Source: DATFUL01 sp041499035
GTDB taxonomy: Bacteria > Patescibacteriota > Microgenomatia > UBA8517
DNA: 39,970 nucleotides
Direction of reading: 5' to 3'
NCBI GenBank assembly: GCA_041499035.1
Contig: JBGQJK010000006.1
Coordinates: 1-39,970 of the forward strand
Part shown: piece after piece, positions 1 to 7,144 of the stretch
Layout: each line of letters starts with the position of its first letter
Numbering within the stretch: position 1 is the stretch's first letter
Made by a program: the position numbers and the translations under genes
The notes under the pieces: model-generated
The model's input: the letters and a program-made list of their open reading frames with translations, nothing else
What the model was told of the DNA's origin: nothing
Database searches by the model: none

Positions 1-50
1 ATCGAACAAACTATCCTCACTCAATCAAAGTTATACCCACTCAATTATTT

Positions 51-626
51 TTATTTGTTAGTTGGAAGTGCAGGGGTTACAACTTTTTCTACTAAATTCG
101 GTTCCAATATATACTTCTCTACTTCATTGTTATTCTCAACCGCTTTGACCTGAACAACAGTTCCTGTAACTTCATATAAATCGGTTATCTTTAACTCTGG
201 CAAACCCGGTTCGACAGGAACTACAGGAAAATAGTTACCACCACTGGTTGTAAACTCTATTGAGGGAGATTGGGGGTCGGGCAAAAGATGCAATTCATAT
301 GTATCAGTTTCTGTAGTTATCCAGTCATATCGCCAAAGACCACCTGGCTCTTCTTGTATAATAGGTACCTTATATATCATTTTGTCGATCTGTTCTGGAT
401 ATCCCTTGGTTTTAAATAAGGGAACTTCTGAATAGAGTGACGGATTAGCTATAATTTCATTCAAAGATATTTGAGGAATATCCTTCTTCACTTCTGAAGT
501 AGCTCCGCAAGCTGCGAGTACCGCTGCCAATCCGCCTTGTATCATTGTTCTTACTAGAGCTTTAGAGCCAATATTAATCTTGCGACCCTCATTAATATTG
601 ATGTCCTTTTCACTTGAACTTGCCAT
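51..626 (-). CDS. Putative lipoprotein of unknown function
   Basis: I do not recognise a family. The 191-residue product has a basic N-terminal stretch (residues 15-26), a short hydrophobic segment (about 27-39) and a lipobox-like LAAC ending at Cys40, so it is probably exported and lipid-anchored. The rest is soluble, Pro- and Glu-rich, with no cysteine or metal motif that I can name. The ATG at 626 is preceded by TG-n-TATTAT (an extended -10 at 639-644), 12 nt upstream. It lies next to a partial copy of tRNA-His, so it may belong to an integrated segment that entered at that tRNA; this is inference only. Confidence 0.6.
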   Translation of the reverse strand: MASSSEKDININEGRKINIGSKALVRTMIQGGLAAVLAACGATSEVKKDIPQISLNEIIANPSLYSEVPLFKTKGYPEQIDKMIYKVPIIQEEPGGLWRYDWITTETDTYELHLLPDPQSPSIEFTTSGGNYFPVVPVEPGLPELKITDLYEVTGTVVQVKAVENNNEVEKYILEPNLVEKVVTPALPTNK

Positions 627-638
627 ATATCTAGAAGA

Positions 639-647
639 ATAATATCA
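639..647 (-). promoter_or_regulatory. Extended -10 promoter of the lipoprotein gene
   Basis: On the minus strand TATTAT (639-644) is preceded by TG and one base. I see no convincing -35 box. The distance to the ATG at 626 is 12 nt, which would leave a leader of only a few bases. Confidence 0.4.
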
Positions 648-686
648 CAATGGTAGTAACGAAACCAATTCCACCGAAACAAATCG

Positions 687-735
687 GGGTGGCTGACGCG
701 ATTCGTGTGCATAAACAAACCCTGCCTGCACTATC
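687..735 (-). repeat. Partial, decayed copy of the tRNA-His 3' part
   Basis: Bases 687-705 (GGGTGGCTGACGCGATTCG) are identical to 765-783, the acceptor and T-arm end of the neighbouring tRNA-His gene. Beyond the exact 19 bases a weaker match continues (a CCTGCC..CAC stretch corresponds to the anticodon arm), then similarity fades. A duplicated tRNA 3' end in direct orientation is what integration of a mobile element leaves behind; a decayed tandem tRNA copy is the alternative. Confidence 0.6.
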
Positions 736-765
736 GAAGCAAGTCAGACAACCGAACAACGTGAG

Positions 766-839
766 GGTGGCTGACGCGATTCGAACGCGCAACCCCTGCC
801 TTCACAGGGCAGTGCTCTAACCATTGAGCTACAGCCACC
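766..839 (-). tRNA. tRNA-His (GUG)
   Basis: The minus strand folds into a full cloverleaf: a 7-bp acceptor stem plus the extra G-1:C73 pair diagnostic of tRNA-His, a D arm GCTC/GAGC, an anticodon stem CTGCC/GGCAG around CTGTGAA with anticodon GTG, and a T arm GCGCG/CGCGT around TTCGAAT. CCA is not encoded. The gene stands alone, and I see no clear promoter for it in the hairpin-rich sequence upstream (840-965). Confidence 0.95.
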
Positions 840-863
840 ACGTCGAAGTAAACTACGCTAAAC

Positions 864-965
864 GAATTGGCCCACGCAGGGCAATTCTCTACGCTTCGTT
901 ACTTCTCCTTTCAAAATCTTGCAGATTTTGTTAAGAACGCCCTCTCAAAATTGCCAGCAATTTTG
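864..965. repeat. Cluster of three consecutive hairpins
   Basis: Three inverted repeats follow one another between tRNA-His and the divergent glycosyltransferase gene. They are GAATTgGCCC/GGGCAATTC (864-873 with 879-887, one bulged base), CAAAATC/GATTTTG (912-918 with 924-930) and CAAAATTGC/GCAATTTTG (946-954 with 957-965). The first can be extended by an outer imperfect pairing, GAAGTAAAC with GTTACTTC (845-853 with 898-905). No reading frame explains the region. It may be a non-coding RNA, a repeat array or a transcription barrier. Confidence 0.7.
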
Positions 966-1037
966 CGGGGGGATAGACACATTTTAACACAAACAGAGGC
1001 CAACTCGGCAAGGTAGTAAACATAAGCAGTTTCATAA

Positions 1038-1043
1038 TATAAT
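1038..1043 (+). promoter_or_regulatory. -10 box of the glycosyltransferase gene, leaderless arrangement
   Basis: A perfect TATAAT ends 7 nt before the ATG at 1051, so the expected transcription start falls at or next to the start codon. No good -35 box or Shine-Dalgarno site is visible. Confidence 0.5.
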
Positions 1044-1050
1044 AGTCTTT

Positions 1051-2502
1051 ATGGCCAACGACCTCCCTTTTGTCAGCGTTGTTATTCCTGCCTATAACGA
1101 AGCTGTAATGCTACCATCGTGTCTGGAATCATTAAATGAACAGGACTACGCCGGCAAATACGAGGTGATTGTAGCCGATAACAACTCCTCGGACCTGACA
1201 CCCAAAATTGCCGCCGTATACGGAGCCCGCGTCATAGCGGAAAAAAGACAGGGAGTGGCGTTCGCAAGGCAGGCTGGGTTTACTCAGGCCCTTGGCGAGA
1301 TTATTTTATCTACAGACGCTGATACTATCGTCCCTCCCGACTGGATCCGAAGAATGGTGGACGAAATTAACGAGAATAAAGACATTGTTGCAGTCGGAGG
1401 CTCCTGCCAACTTATTGGCACCAATACCCCGCTAAAACTACTTTGTAGTTCACTTGTTCCTATCGTTGCACTCGTTGATAAGGTCATAGACTACCCGGGA
1501 ACCCTACAAGGGTGGAACTTCGCTGTTAAAAAGAAAGCGTTTACCAAAGCGGGGGGATTTAACACAAATAAAGGAGCCGAAGAAGTTGGTGAGGACCGGG
1601 AACTGGGCTGGAGATTAAGGAGAATTGGCAAGGTTAAAATCACTTTCAGTATAAAAGTTAAAACGTCTGCAAGGCGTTTTGTTGGCCTTTTTAAAACCTT
1701 TAAATACGTGATTCTTAATGCAGTCTACTATTTAATTAAAAAAAAGGCTTTACCAGGCACTTTTCAGGTAATCAGACAAAGGTCATATGAAACATATGAT
1801 GTTGTTAATGACCGACCCTTTTTTATAACAATGCTGGCGTTGTGTCTACTTGCCATAATGTTTTTGGCGGGAGCCATTCCGTTCTTAAATATTTGGTCAA
1901 CCTCCTCCATCAAAACCCAAAATAAAGTAATTGCCCTTACTTTAGACAAAGATAACAGTAACTCGGACACAGACCAGATTCTTAGCGTCCTCCAAACAGA
2001 GAATGTTAAAGCTACATTTTTTATTACCGGAAAAGAGGTTAGGGAGGATCCGGAAATAGTTAAAAAAATTTATTCGGCTGGAAACTTGGTAGGAAATCAC
2101 GCGTCTTCCGACAATGTTTTGGCTATGCTAAAAACCCCCAATGCACTTATAAAGGATATCAATCAGACGAACGACATCATTTATCAGACTATCGGGGTAA
2201 AGCCAAAGTTTTTTAGGCCCACATTGGGCTATAGAACTATCTGGGGAGCCGTTTCGTTGAACAAATACGGTTACGACATTGTTACCTGGAGTGTAAGCGC
2301 AAATAACTCGTCCGGAAAACTTGACTCGAAGTCTATTGCTATAAACGTTATAAAAAGCGCGAGGCCCGGTGCAATAATTGATATTTCCGATAGAGGTAAC
2401 CAAACGGCCAGGGGCATCGAGGAAATTATTGACCTTCTAACAGCCGACGGATACCAATTTGTGACTTTAGACAAACTTCTCGGGAAACCCGCCTATTTTT
2501 AG
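1051..2502 (+). CDS. GT2 glycosyltransferase fused to a degenerate polysaccharide deacetylase domain
   Basis: Residues 6-235 form a GT-A glycosyltransferase family 2 domain: the VSVVIPAYNE start, the nucleotide-sugar/metal DxD motif as DAD at 89-91, and the GED motif at 180-182. A transmembrane helix (about 257-279) leads to a NodB/CE4-like deacetylase domain (about 291-475). The CE4 signatures are recognisable but eroded. The metal-binding Asp pair is D299-K300, the HxxxH zinc motif reads H350..D354, and the final His-Asp pair is S446-D447. The C-terminal half is therefore probably not a zinc deacetylase and may only bind glycan. The N-terminal half looks active and cytoplasmic. The likely role is synthesis or handling of a surface polysaccharide. 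The gene stands alone and converges with a DedA gene. Confidence 0.85.
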   Translation: MANDLPFVSVVIPAYNEAVMLPSCLESLNEQDYAGKYEVIVADNNSSDLTPKIAAVYGARVIAEKRQGVAFARQAGFTQALGEIILSTDADTIVPPDWIRRMVDEINENKDIVAVGGSCQLIGTNTPLKLLCSSLVPIVALVDKVIDYPGTLQGWNFAVKKKAFTKAGGFNTNKGAEEVGEDRELGWRLRRIGKVKITFSIKVKTSARRFVGLFKTFKYVILNAVYYLIKKKALPGTFQVIRQRSYETYDVVNDRPFFITMLALCLLAIMFLAGAIPFLNIWSTSSIKTQNKVIALTLDKDNSNSDTDQILSVLQTENVKATFFITGKEVREDPEIVKKIYSAGNLVGNHASSDNVLAMLKTPNALIKDINQTNDIIYQTIGVKPKFFRPTLGYRTIWGAVSLNKYGYDIVTWSVSANNSSGKLDSKSIAINVIKSARPGAIIDISDRGNQTARGIEEIIDLLTADGYQFVTLDKLLGKPAYF

Positions 2503-2513
2503 GATCTAGTTGT

Positions 2514-3134
2514 CTAGCGTTCAGCCTTTCTTATGTACTTGTCAGAGAATGACGTTATTCCAAAATATATAAGGAATAACACAATAGAAAGGGCTATGAG
2601 GCCTATACTTGACGCCAAATCAAAAATAGTCCCCATTCTAAGCACCAGGCCGCCGATATAATAGCCCGCGAGAAGTAGCAGTAGTGTCTTTCCTAGTGCC
2701 CCAAAAACATTTATAACGATAAACTCGACAAACGGAACCTTGACTAGCCCCGCAATATACATTACTACTCCCCCAATAAAACTTGAGAGTTTGCCGAAAA
2801 ACATAATCTTGCCTTTGTGTTTTTTAAACACGGTTTCAAATCTGGAAAAAGTTTTAGGCCCCATTTTAAAAAATGTCAGGATTTTGCCGGAAGCTGAGTT
2901 AAACCACCATCTGCCCGCCGCATAATAAGCAACGTCGCTAACTAGATCAGCAAAAAGTACAGTAAAATAAGTCCAGTACGGGTTAAGATAGCCTAGAGAA
3001 ACTAAAAAACCCGCAAGAAATGTTATTCCGGGACCTTCGATTACAACGATCGGGAAAATAATAAAATACCCGTACGACCGGATTAAGTGAAATAGAAACG
3101 GAAACTGCACATTTAGTAGTGCCTGGGTATTCAT
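2514..3134 (-). CDS. DedA family membrane protein
   Basis: A 206-residue polytopic protein with the DedA (SNARE-associated/VTT) pattern: an N-terminal amphipathic part, a Gly-containing re-entrant hydrophobic segment around residues 33-50 (EGPGITFLAGFLVSLG), a conserved acidic/aromatic stretch (DLVSDVAYYAAGRWW, about 62-76) and later hydrophobic segments around 130-160 and 170-195. Family members act in membrane homeostasis, and some flip undecaprenyl phosphate or phospholipid. It is divergent from the DsbA-like gene and has TAAAAT (3141-3146) 6 nt before its ATG. A second DedA paralogue lies at 15886-16509. Confidence 0.85.
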   Translation of the reverse strand: MNTQALLNVQFPFLFHLIRSYGYFIIFPIVVIEGPGITFLAGFLVSLGYLNPYWTYFTVLFADLVSDVAYYAAGRWWFNSASGKILTFFKMGPKTFSRFETVFKKHKGKIMFFGKLSSFIGGVVMYIAGLVKVPFVEFIVINVFGALGKTLLLLLAGYYIGGLVLRMGTIFDLASSIGLIALSIVLFLIYFGITSFSDKYIRKAER

Positions 3135-3140
3135 TTAATT

Positions 3141-3146
3141 ATTTTA
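3141..3146 (-). promoter_or_regulatory. -10 box of the first DedA gene, leaderless arrangement
   Basis: TAAAAT on the minus strand ends 6 nt before the ATG at 3134. The -35 region is weak. Confidence 0.4.
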
Positions 3147-3167
3147 TTGTGGCAGATAGCATAACCC

Positions 3168-3196
3168 TTCGCAAGTAATTCAAAACTTGTTATAAT
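3168..3196 (+). promoter_or_regulatory. Promoter of the DsbA-like gene, leaderless arrangement
   Basis: TTCGCA (3168-3173), a 17-nt spacer and TATAAT (3191-3196) preceded by TG-n make a strong sigma-70-type promoter. Only 6 nt separate the -10 from the ATG at 3203. Confidence 0.65.
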
Positions 3197-3202
3197 GGTG
3201 CC

Positions 3203-3892
3203 ATGTTTAAGGATAAAGGTTTAATTATCGGGATCATCGCAACGGTAATATTAATCGCCGGAGGAGTCTTTCTAATGAGCCGGGGAAATTCGGGTTTGCC
3301 CTCTACTTCAAACGCGCCCGTTAGCACCAATATTTTAGTTTCTAAAGGTGACTATGAAACAAGCGGAATTGATAACGGAATATACTTGCCGGCATCCTCA
3401 TCTGCAAAAGTGACTCTGGTGGAGTTTGGCGATTATCAGTGTCCTGCGTGCGGCGAGTATCATCCTCTGGTTAAACAGCTTCTAACAGAATTTAGCGGAA
3501 AAGTTAATTTTGTATTTAGAAACTTCCCATTGAGCCAACACGCAAACTCTTCTATTTCTGCACAAGCCGCAGAGGCTGCAGGGCTGCAGGGTAAATTTTG
3601 GGAAATGCATGATAAACTCTATGAGGCACAGAACGACTGGTCTGTATCAAATGACGCTAAAACTATTTTTGTCGGCTACGCAACAACACTTGGGTTAGAT
3701 ATAGATAAGTTTAAAACCGACATTGATAGCTCCGTCGTCAAAGATAAAGTCCAAAGTGATACTAGGGATGGCAATCTGATAAATATTAACGCCACGCCGA
3801 CCTTTTATTTAAATGGAGTAAAACTTGACAATCTTCCAAGTAGTTATTCGGACTTAAAAAACCTGGTCAATGCTGAATTATCAAAAAAGTAG
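3203..3892 (+). CDS. DsbA-like thiol:disulfide oxidoreductase, membrane-anchored
   Basis: The N-terminus has one hydrophobic helix (about residues 7-25) that anchors the protein or serves as its signal. A thioredoxin-fold domain of the DsbA/BdbD type follows. The redox motif is C80-P-A-C83 inside FGDYQCPACGEYHP, and the cis-proline loop is NATPTFYLNG near residue 200. The helical insert between them is that of the Thioredoxin_4/DSBA family. It should introduce or isomerise disulfides in exported proteins. No DsbB or VKOR partner is visible in the window, so the electron acceptor is unknown. The gene ends one base before the convergent solute-binding protein gene. Confidence 0.88.
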   Translation: MFKDKGLIIGIIATVILIAGGVFLMSRGNSGLPSTSNAPVSTNILVSKGDYETSGIDNGIYLPASSSAKVTLVEFGDYQCPACGEYHPLVKQLLTEFSGKVNFVFRNFPLSQHANSSISAQAAEAAGLQGKFWEMHDKLYEAQNDWSVSNDAKTIFVGYATTLGLDIDKFKTDIDSSVVKDKVQSDTRDGNLININATPTFYLNGVKLDNLPSSYSDLKNLVNAELSKK

Positions 3893-5212
3893 CTAGCGGT
3901 CGATAGTGTATGTCCGTGGATAATAAAGGAATATAGCAGGTGAATCTTCGACCAAAAACCTCTGGAAATCAAAATATATTTGCTTCCTATCTTCAACGTT
4001 TAGCGTAGTCCGGCCATCTTCCAACAGTTTGTCTATCCGGGGGTTACTATAGTGAGTAATATTTGTCTGAACCTGAGTTGAATGCCATATCGAATATTGG
4101 TCAGGATCCTCAGGGATATCAAATATAGCCAGGAGTGCCTGATAGTTTGTTGGTAGGTTAGACATTACTTGCAGTGACGTTTTAACTCCAGCCGCGTCCC
4201 AGTCTTTTTGGATTTGCTCCGCCTGTGGAAGAAGGAGGGGCGAGGTTGTTAGCACTAAGCTTAAGTTGTTTTTGAGATCCGGGGATAATCCACCAATTAT
4301 CGACTTGGCCTTTGCCAGATCGAACGAATATTGCTTTACTTGAGGGTTATATGCCCAGGAATCTTCACTTATAGGACTGATTGCCCGCTCCCCCCCCAAG
4401 TTATCCTTATTAGTGGCGTAAGAAAGTGATTGTCTTATGCTCTTATCGGCTACAATTTTATCGCCCGTATTAAAGAATATTGCTACATATTCCCCTTTGT
4501 TGGTAACATTTTTTAACTTAATTTTTGGCCAAGCGGAAATGGGGGAAGGGTCAAAAAGTCCTGTCGCTTCATCTATTTCTCCAAGTTCAAACGCCAGCTT
4601 GAGACGTTCTTCTGTAGGGTAGAACTTGTAAACAATTGTATGCTTCTTGTCATTCTCTAGTGTTATTTGATCAACAAAGTCGCCTACCAAACTTAAGTTT
4701 TTTACCTTCCACTCACCGGTCCCGAGGAGGCCCGATCTAAAAACCGGACGCGAAACGACCGCGGGAAAGGCAGAATAAGCATTTTGGAGAGTAAATATAA
4801 TTGTTTGGTTGTCGGGATAGCTAACTACCGCGTCGGAAAATTGATAAACAACATTCTTACTGGTTAGAACCTTACCGTCCTGCCACTTGATACCTTGCTT
4901 TATTTTAAAGACCCAAGTCTTACCCTTATCCGAAGTGTCCCACGCAGAAGCAAGATTTGGAATAACAGTACCATTTTTATCAAGAGTTGTAAGACCGTCA
5001 CCCACCATTTCCAGAATATTGTTTGGCAAAGAATTTGAAGTGTAGCGGCCCGAAAGACCGATTCTCTCAGTCTGCCATCCTCCAAACTTGGGTAGAAGAA
5101 AATTCAAAACCAGGAATATAACCACTCCAAAACCGATGCCTATCGCAATCAGCGCCCTGAAACGCGAGAGGAAAGCAATAACAAGCCGGAAAATATATCT
5201 AATACTCGGCAT
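3893..5212 (-). CDS. Family 5 extracellular solute-binding protein (orphan)
   Basis: A 439-residue protein with an uncleaved-looking transmembrane anchor at residues 20-42, followed by an SBP_bac_5 domain. The N-terminal lobe has the typical TLDKNGTVIPNLASAWDTSD and WVFKIKQGIKWQDGKVLTSKNVVYQFSD patterns (about 75-130), and the C-terminal YSNPRIDKLLEDGRTT pattern is near 390-405. Family members deliver peptides or nickel to ABC importers. No permease or ATPase gene is in the window, and the domain is shorter than usual. The gene starts 2 nt after secG at the end of the uvrA-to-secG gene run, so it is probably co-transcribed. Peptide capture is possible; the true ligand cannot be told. Confidence 0.82.
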   Translation of the reverse strand: MPSIRYIFRLVIAFLSRFRALIAIGIGFGVVIFLVLNFLLPKFGGWQTERIGLSGRYTSNSLPNNILEMVGDGLTTLDKNGTVIPNLASAWDTSDKGKTWVFKIKQGIKWQDGKVLTSKNVVYQFSDAVVSYPDNQTIIFTLQNAYSAFPAVVSRPVFRSGLLGTGEWKVKNLSLVGDFVDQITLENDKKHTIVYKFYPTEERLKLAFELGEIDEATGLFDPSPISAWPKIKLKNVTNKGEYVAIFFNTGDKIVADKSIRQSLSYATNKDNLGGERAISPISEDSWAYNPQVKQYSFDLAKAKSIIGGLSPDLKNNLSLVLTTSPLLLPQAEQIQKDWDAAGVKTSLQVMSNLPTNYQALLAIFDIPEDPDQYSIWHSTQVQTNITHYSNPRIDKLLEDGRTTLNVEDRKQIYFDFQRFLVEDSPAIFLYYPRTYTIDR

Positions 5213-5214
5213 AC

Positions 5215-5430
5215 TTAAATGACCAGTTGCAGGATGGAAATCATCAAAAACACCGCGACTAGGAAGAATGTAAGTCTAAAAATAAGCTTCTCGAGTCCTC
5301 TTCGGGAAAAAGAGGTACCTCCTCCTCCCCCAAAAGTCCTGCCCAAACCGGTTCCCCTTGCCTGAATCATAATTACAAAGATGAGCGAGACCGAAACGAT
5401 AATTTGGATAATACTTAGTATTTGCTTCAT
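5215..5430 (-). CDS. secG: Protein-export membrane protein SecG
   Basis: A 71-residue protein with the SecG layout: helix 1 (IIQIIVSVSLIFVIMIQ), a Gly-rich cytoplasmic loop (RTFGGGGGTSFSRRG) and helix 2 (LTFFLVAVFLMISILQLVI). It is the accessory subunit of the SecYEG translocon. I chose the ATG at 5430 because family members begin just before helix 1; a TTG at 5451 would add seven residues. It lies 24 nt downstream of the YvlD-like gene and 2 nt before the solute-binding protein gene, in one transcription direction. Confidence 0.88.
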   Translation of the reverse strand: MKQILSIIQIIVSVSLIFVIMIQARGTGLGRTFGGGGGTSFSRRGLEKLIFRLTFFLVAVFLMISILQLVI

Positions 5431-5454
5431 TCCTGGGATAAGTATAACCAATGG

Positions 5455-5856
5455 TCACTTAAATATCCAATAAAGGATGGAGGAAACCGTGGAGATGACG
5501 AAAGAAAATGCAATAAAAGCTAAAACACTAGTAAGCGATATACCCGGGATAGAAAACCAGAAAGAACCGAAACCCTTAAAAATAAAGTCTCCCAAATGAA
5601 ACCCCGGGACCACCAAAGTTACCAAATAAAGGGTGATCGCATAAGTAACCCATTTAAAAAGCCCAAATGTTATTAAGTTTAGCGGTAGAAGTAGGATATT
5701 TATTATCGGTCTGACAATGAGCGTAGCCAGCATTAAAACAAATCCGGCTAAAGCCAGTGTATAAAGTCCTTGTGCAAAAACTATGCCGGCTACGGCCTGG
5801 GAAATCAAATAGAGCGAAATCGTATCGATTAAAAAATGTTTAATTATTGTTCGCAT
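5455..5856 (-). CDS. YvlD / phage-holin-4-2-like membrane protein
   Basis: About 133 residues, nearly all membrane: four hydrophobic segments (roughly residues 10-28, 33-52, 60-85 and 105-130). The RPIINILLLPLNLITFGLF signature is that of the PF04020-type YvlD family, named for weak likeness to mycobacteriophage holins. The function is unknown; family members in Gram-positive bacteria are linked to envelope stress. The ATG at 5856 overlaps the 3' end of uvrC by 17 nt, and the upstream TTG at 5862 is a less likely start. Nothing else suggests a phage. Confidence 0.8.
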   Translation of the reverse strand: MRTIIKHFLIDTISLYLISQAVAGIVFAQGLYTLALAGFVLMLATLIVRPIINILLLPLNLITFGLFKWVTYAITLYLVTLVVPGFHLGDFIFKGFGSFWFSIPGISLTSVLAFIAFSFVISTVSSILYWIFK

Positions 5857-7144
5857 GGGCAATACTAATAGATATTAACTTGTGGTGGTACCTTCTTGCA
5901 AATCGATGGGCTTCGTCACGCATTCTGGATATCAAATTCAATGCTAAACCGGTAAGTTTTATTTTTTCTCCCCCTACAATTAGCCTATCAGGGTGTTTGG
6001 CTATTCCTACCACCATAACCTCGCTAATCTTCTCCTTAAAGGCTGCAACTTGGCCTACTCCGCCATCAACGATTATTAAATCGGGGATCCCCCAGGAAGC
6101 AAAATTCTTCTTCCTCCTTCCTGCAACTTCCCGCATTGAACCGTAGTCATCTCCCCCTTTGGCGCTTCTGATTTTAAAGTGCCGGTAAAAATCCTTGTCT
6201 GGCTCAGCGTTTGTAAAGGTGACCATAGAGGCAGTTGCATTCGAACCGGCCAAATGCGCGATGTCAAAACATTCTATTCTTTTTATGTTTTTAATAGAGG
6301 TAATATGTTCAAGTTCCCATAATTCCTTGTTTCTTGTATCCTCATAAAGATTCGGATTTTCAATATAAAACTCTGTCGGAAGCTGTGGCCGTGTTATGTA
6401 TTCCAAGTGCTTAAGCTGGTTGCGAACTCGAGCTGCATCTTCATAATCTTCACTATTGGAAAGCTTCGCCATTTCGTTTTCAAGTTCTTGTGAAAGTCCG
6501 TCTATTTTCCCATCAAGAATTGATTTTATTGATCTTATATTTTTCTTGTATTTTTTCGTCTCCGATATCTTTAGATTTTTGTCTTTAATTCCTGATATTT
6601 CAGACGGACACGGATTGCAAAGGCCAATGTGTGAATAGATACAACCACGAGCCCCGATCTTGTGGTCGGAATAAGGAAAAACCCGCCTAATCATCCGGAG
6701 TACCGTATAAACACTCCTCGAAGAAGGAAACGGCCCATAGAATGCCAGGTTTGTCTCGTTCTCCGCTATTTTTCTTGCTGTTATAACCCGTGGAAATTCT
6801 TCTTTTGTAAGTCTTATGTAAAGTGGGTGTTTATCATCCTTGGCCGCAATGTTGTAACGCGGCATATAAGATCGTATCAGTCTTGCTTCAAGGAGCAACG
6901 ACTCCAGCTCCGAACTAACCCGAATAAAACTTAAATGTGTCGCCTCTCCAATCATCTTTGCTGTTTTAGGGTCCAAATTAAGATCAAAGTATGAAGAAAT
7001 GCGCCTTTTAAGATTTATAGCTTTACCGACGTAAATAACTTGTTTGTTTTTAAAATATGTATAGACTCCAGGAGTTTCCGGCAGCTCCTTAAAGAAATCA
7101 GGGGCTATTTTTATTTTTGGCAGACTTTCCAGTAACTTTCGCAT
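5840..7144 (-). CDS. uvrC: Excinuclease ABC subunit C, short form without C-terminal (HhH)2
   Basis: UvrC makes both incisions in nucleotide excision repair. Visible parts are the GIY-YIG nuclease domain (GVY at 26-28, YVG at 38-40), a UVR motif for UvrB contact (about 203-238) and the RNase H-like 3'-to-5' nuclease half with its FDIAH, IVDGG and DEAHRFA signatures. The protein stops soon after DEAHRFA at 434 residues; typical UvrC is about 590-620 and ends in two helix-hairpin-helix motifs, absent here. The next gene begins inside this one, so there is no room for a frameshifted tail. The ATG at 7144 has AGGA four bases upstream, and it overlaps the preceding gene by 47 nt. Confidence 0.93.
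   Translation of the reverse strand: MRKLLESLPKIKIAPDFFKELPETPGVYTYFKNKQVIYVGKAINLKRRISSYFDLNLDPKTAKMIGEATHLSFIRVSSELESLLLEARLIRSYMPRYNIAAKDDKHPLYIRLTKEEFPRVITARKIAENETNLAFYGPFPSSRSVYTVLRMIRRVFPYSDHKIGARGCIYSHIGLCNPCPSEISGIKDKNLKISETKKYKKNIRSIKSILDGKIDGLSQELENEMAKLSNSEDYEDAARVRNQLKHLEYITRPQLPTEFYIENPNLYEDTRNKELWELEHITSIKNIKRIECFDIAHLAGSNATASMVTFTNAEPDKDFYRHFKIRSAKGGDDYGSMREVAGRRKKNFASWGIPDLIIVDGGVGQVAAFKEKISEVMVVGIAKHPDRLIVGGEKIKLTGLALNLISRMRDEAHRFARRYHHKLISISIAHANNN

Noticed and set aside
5455..5856. A phage holin gene
   Set aside because: The family name is historical. The four-helix YvlD-type protein sits in a housekeeping gene run with secG and uvrC.
5840..5862. Frameshift as the reason for the short uvrC
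   Set aside because: The downstream frames encode a well-formed YvlD-like protein that begins inside uvrC. No helix-hairpin-helix pattern appears in any frame there.
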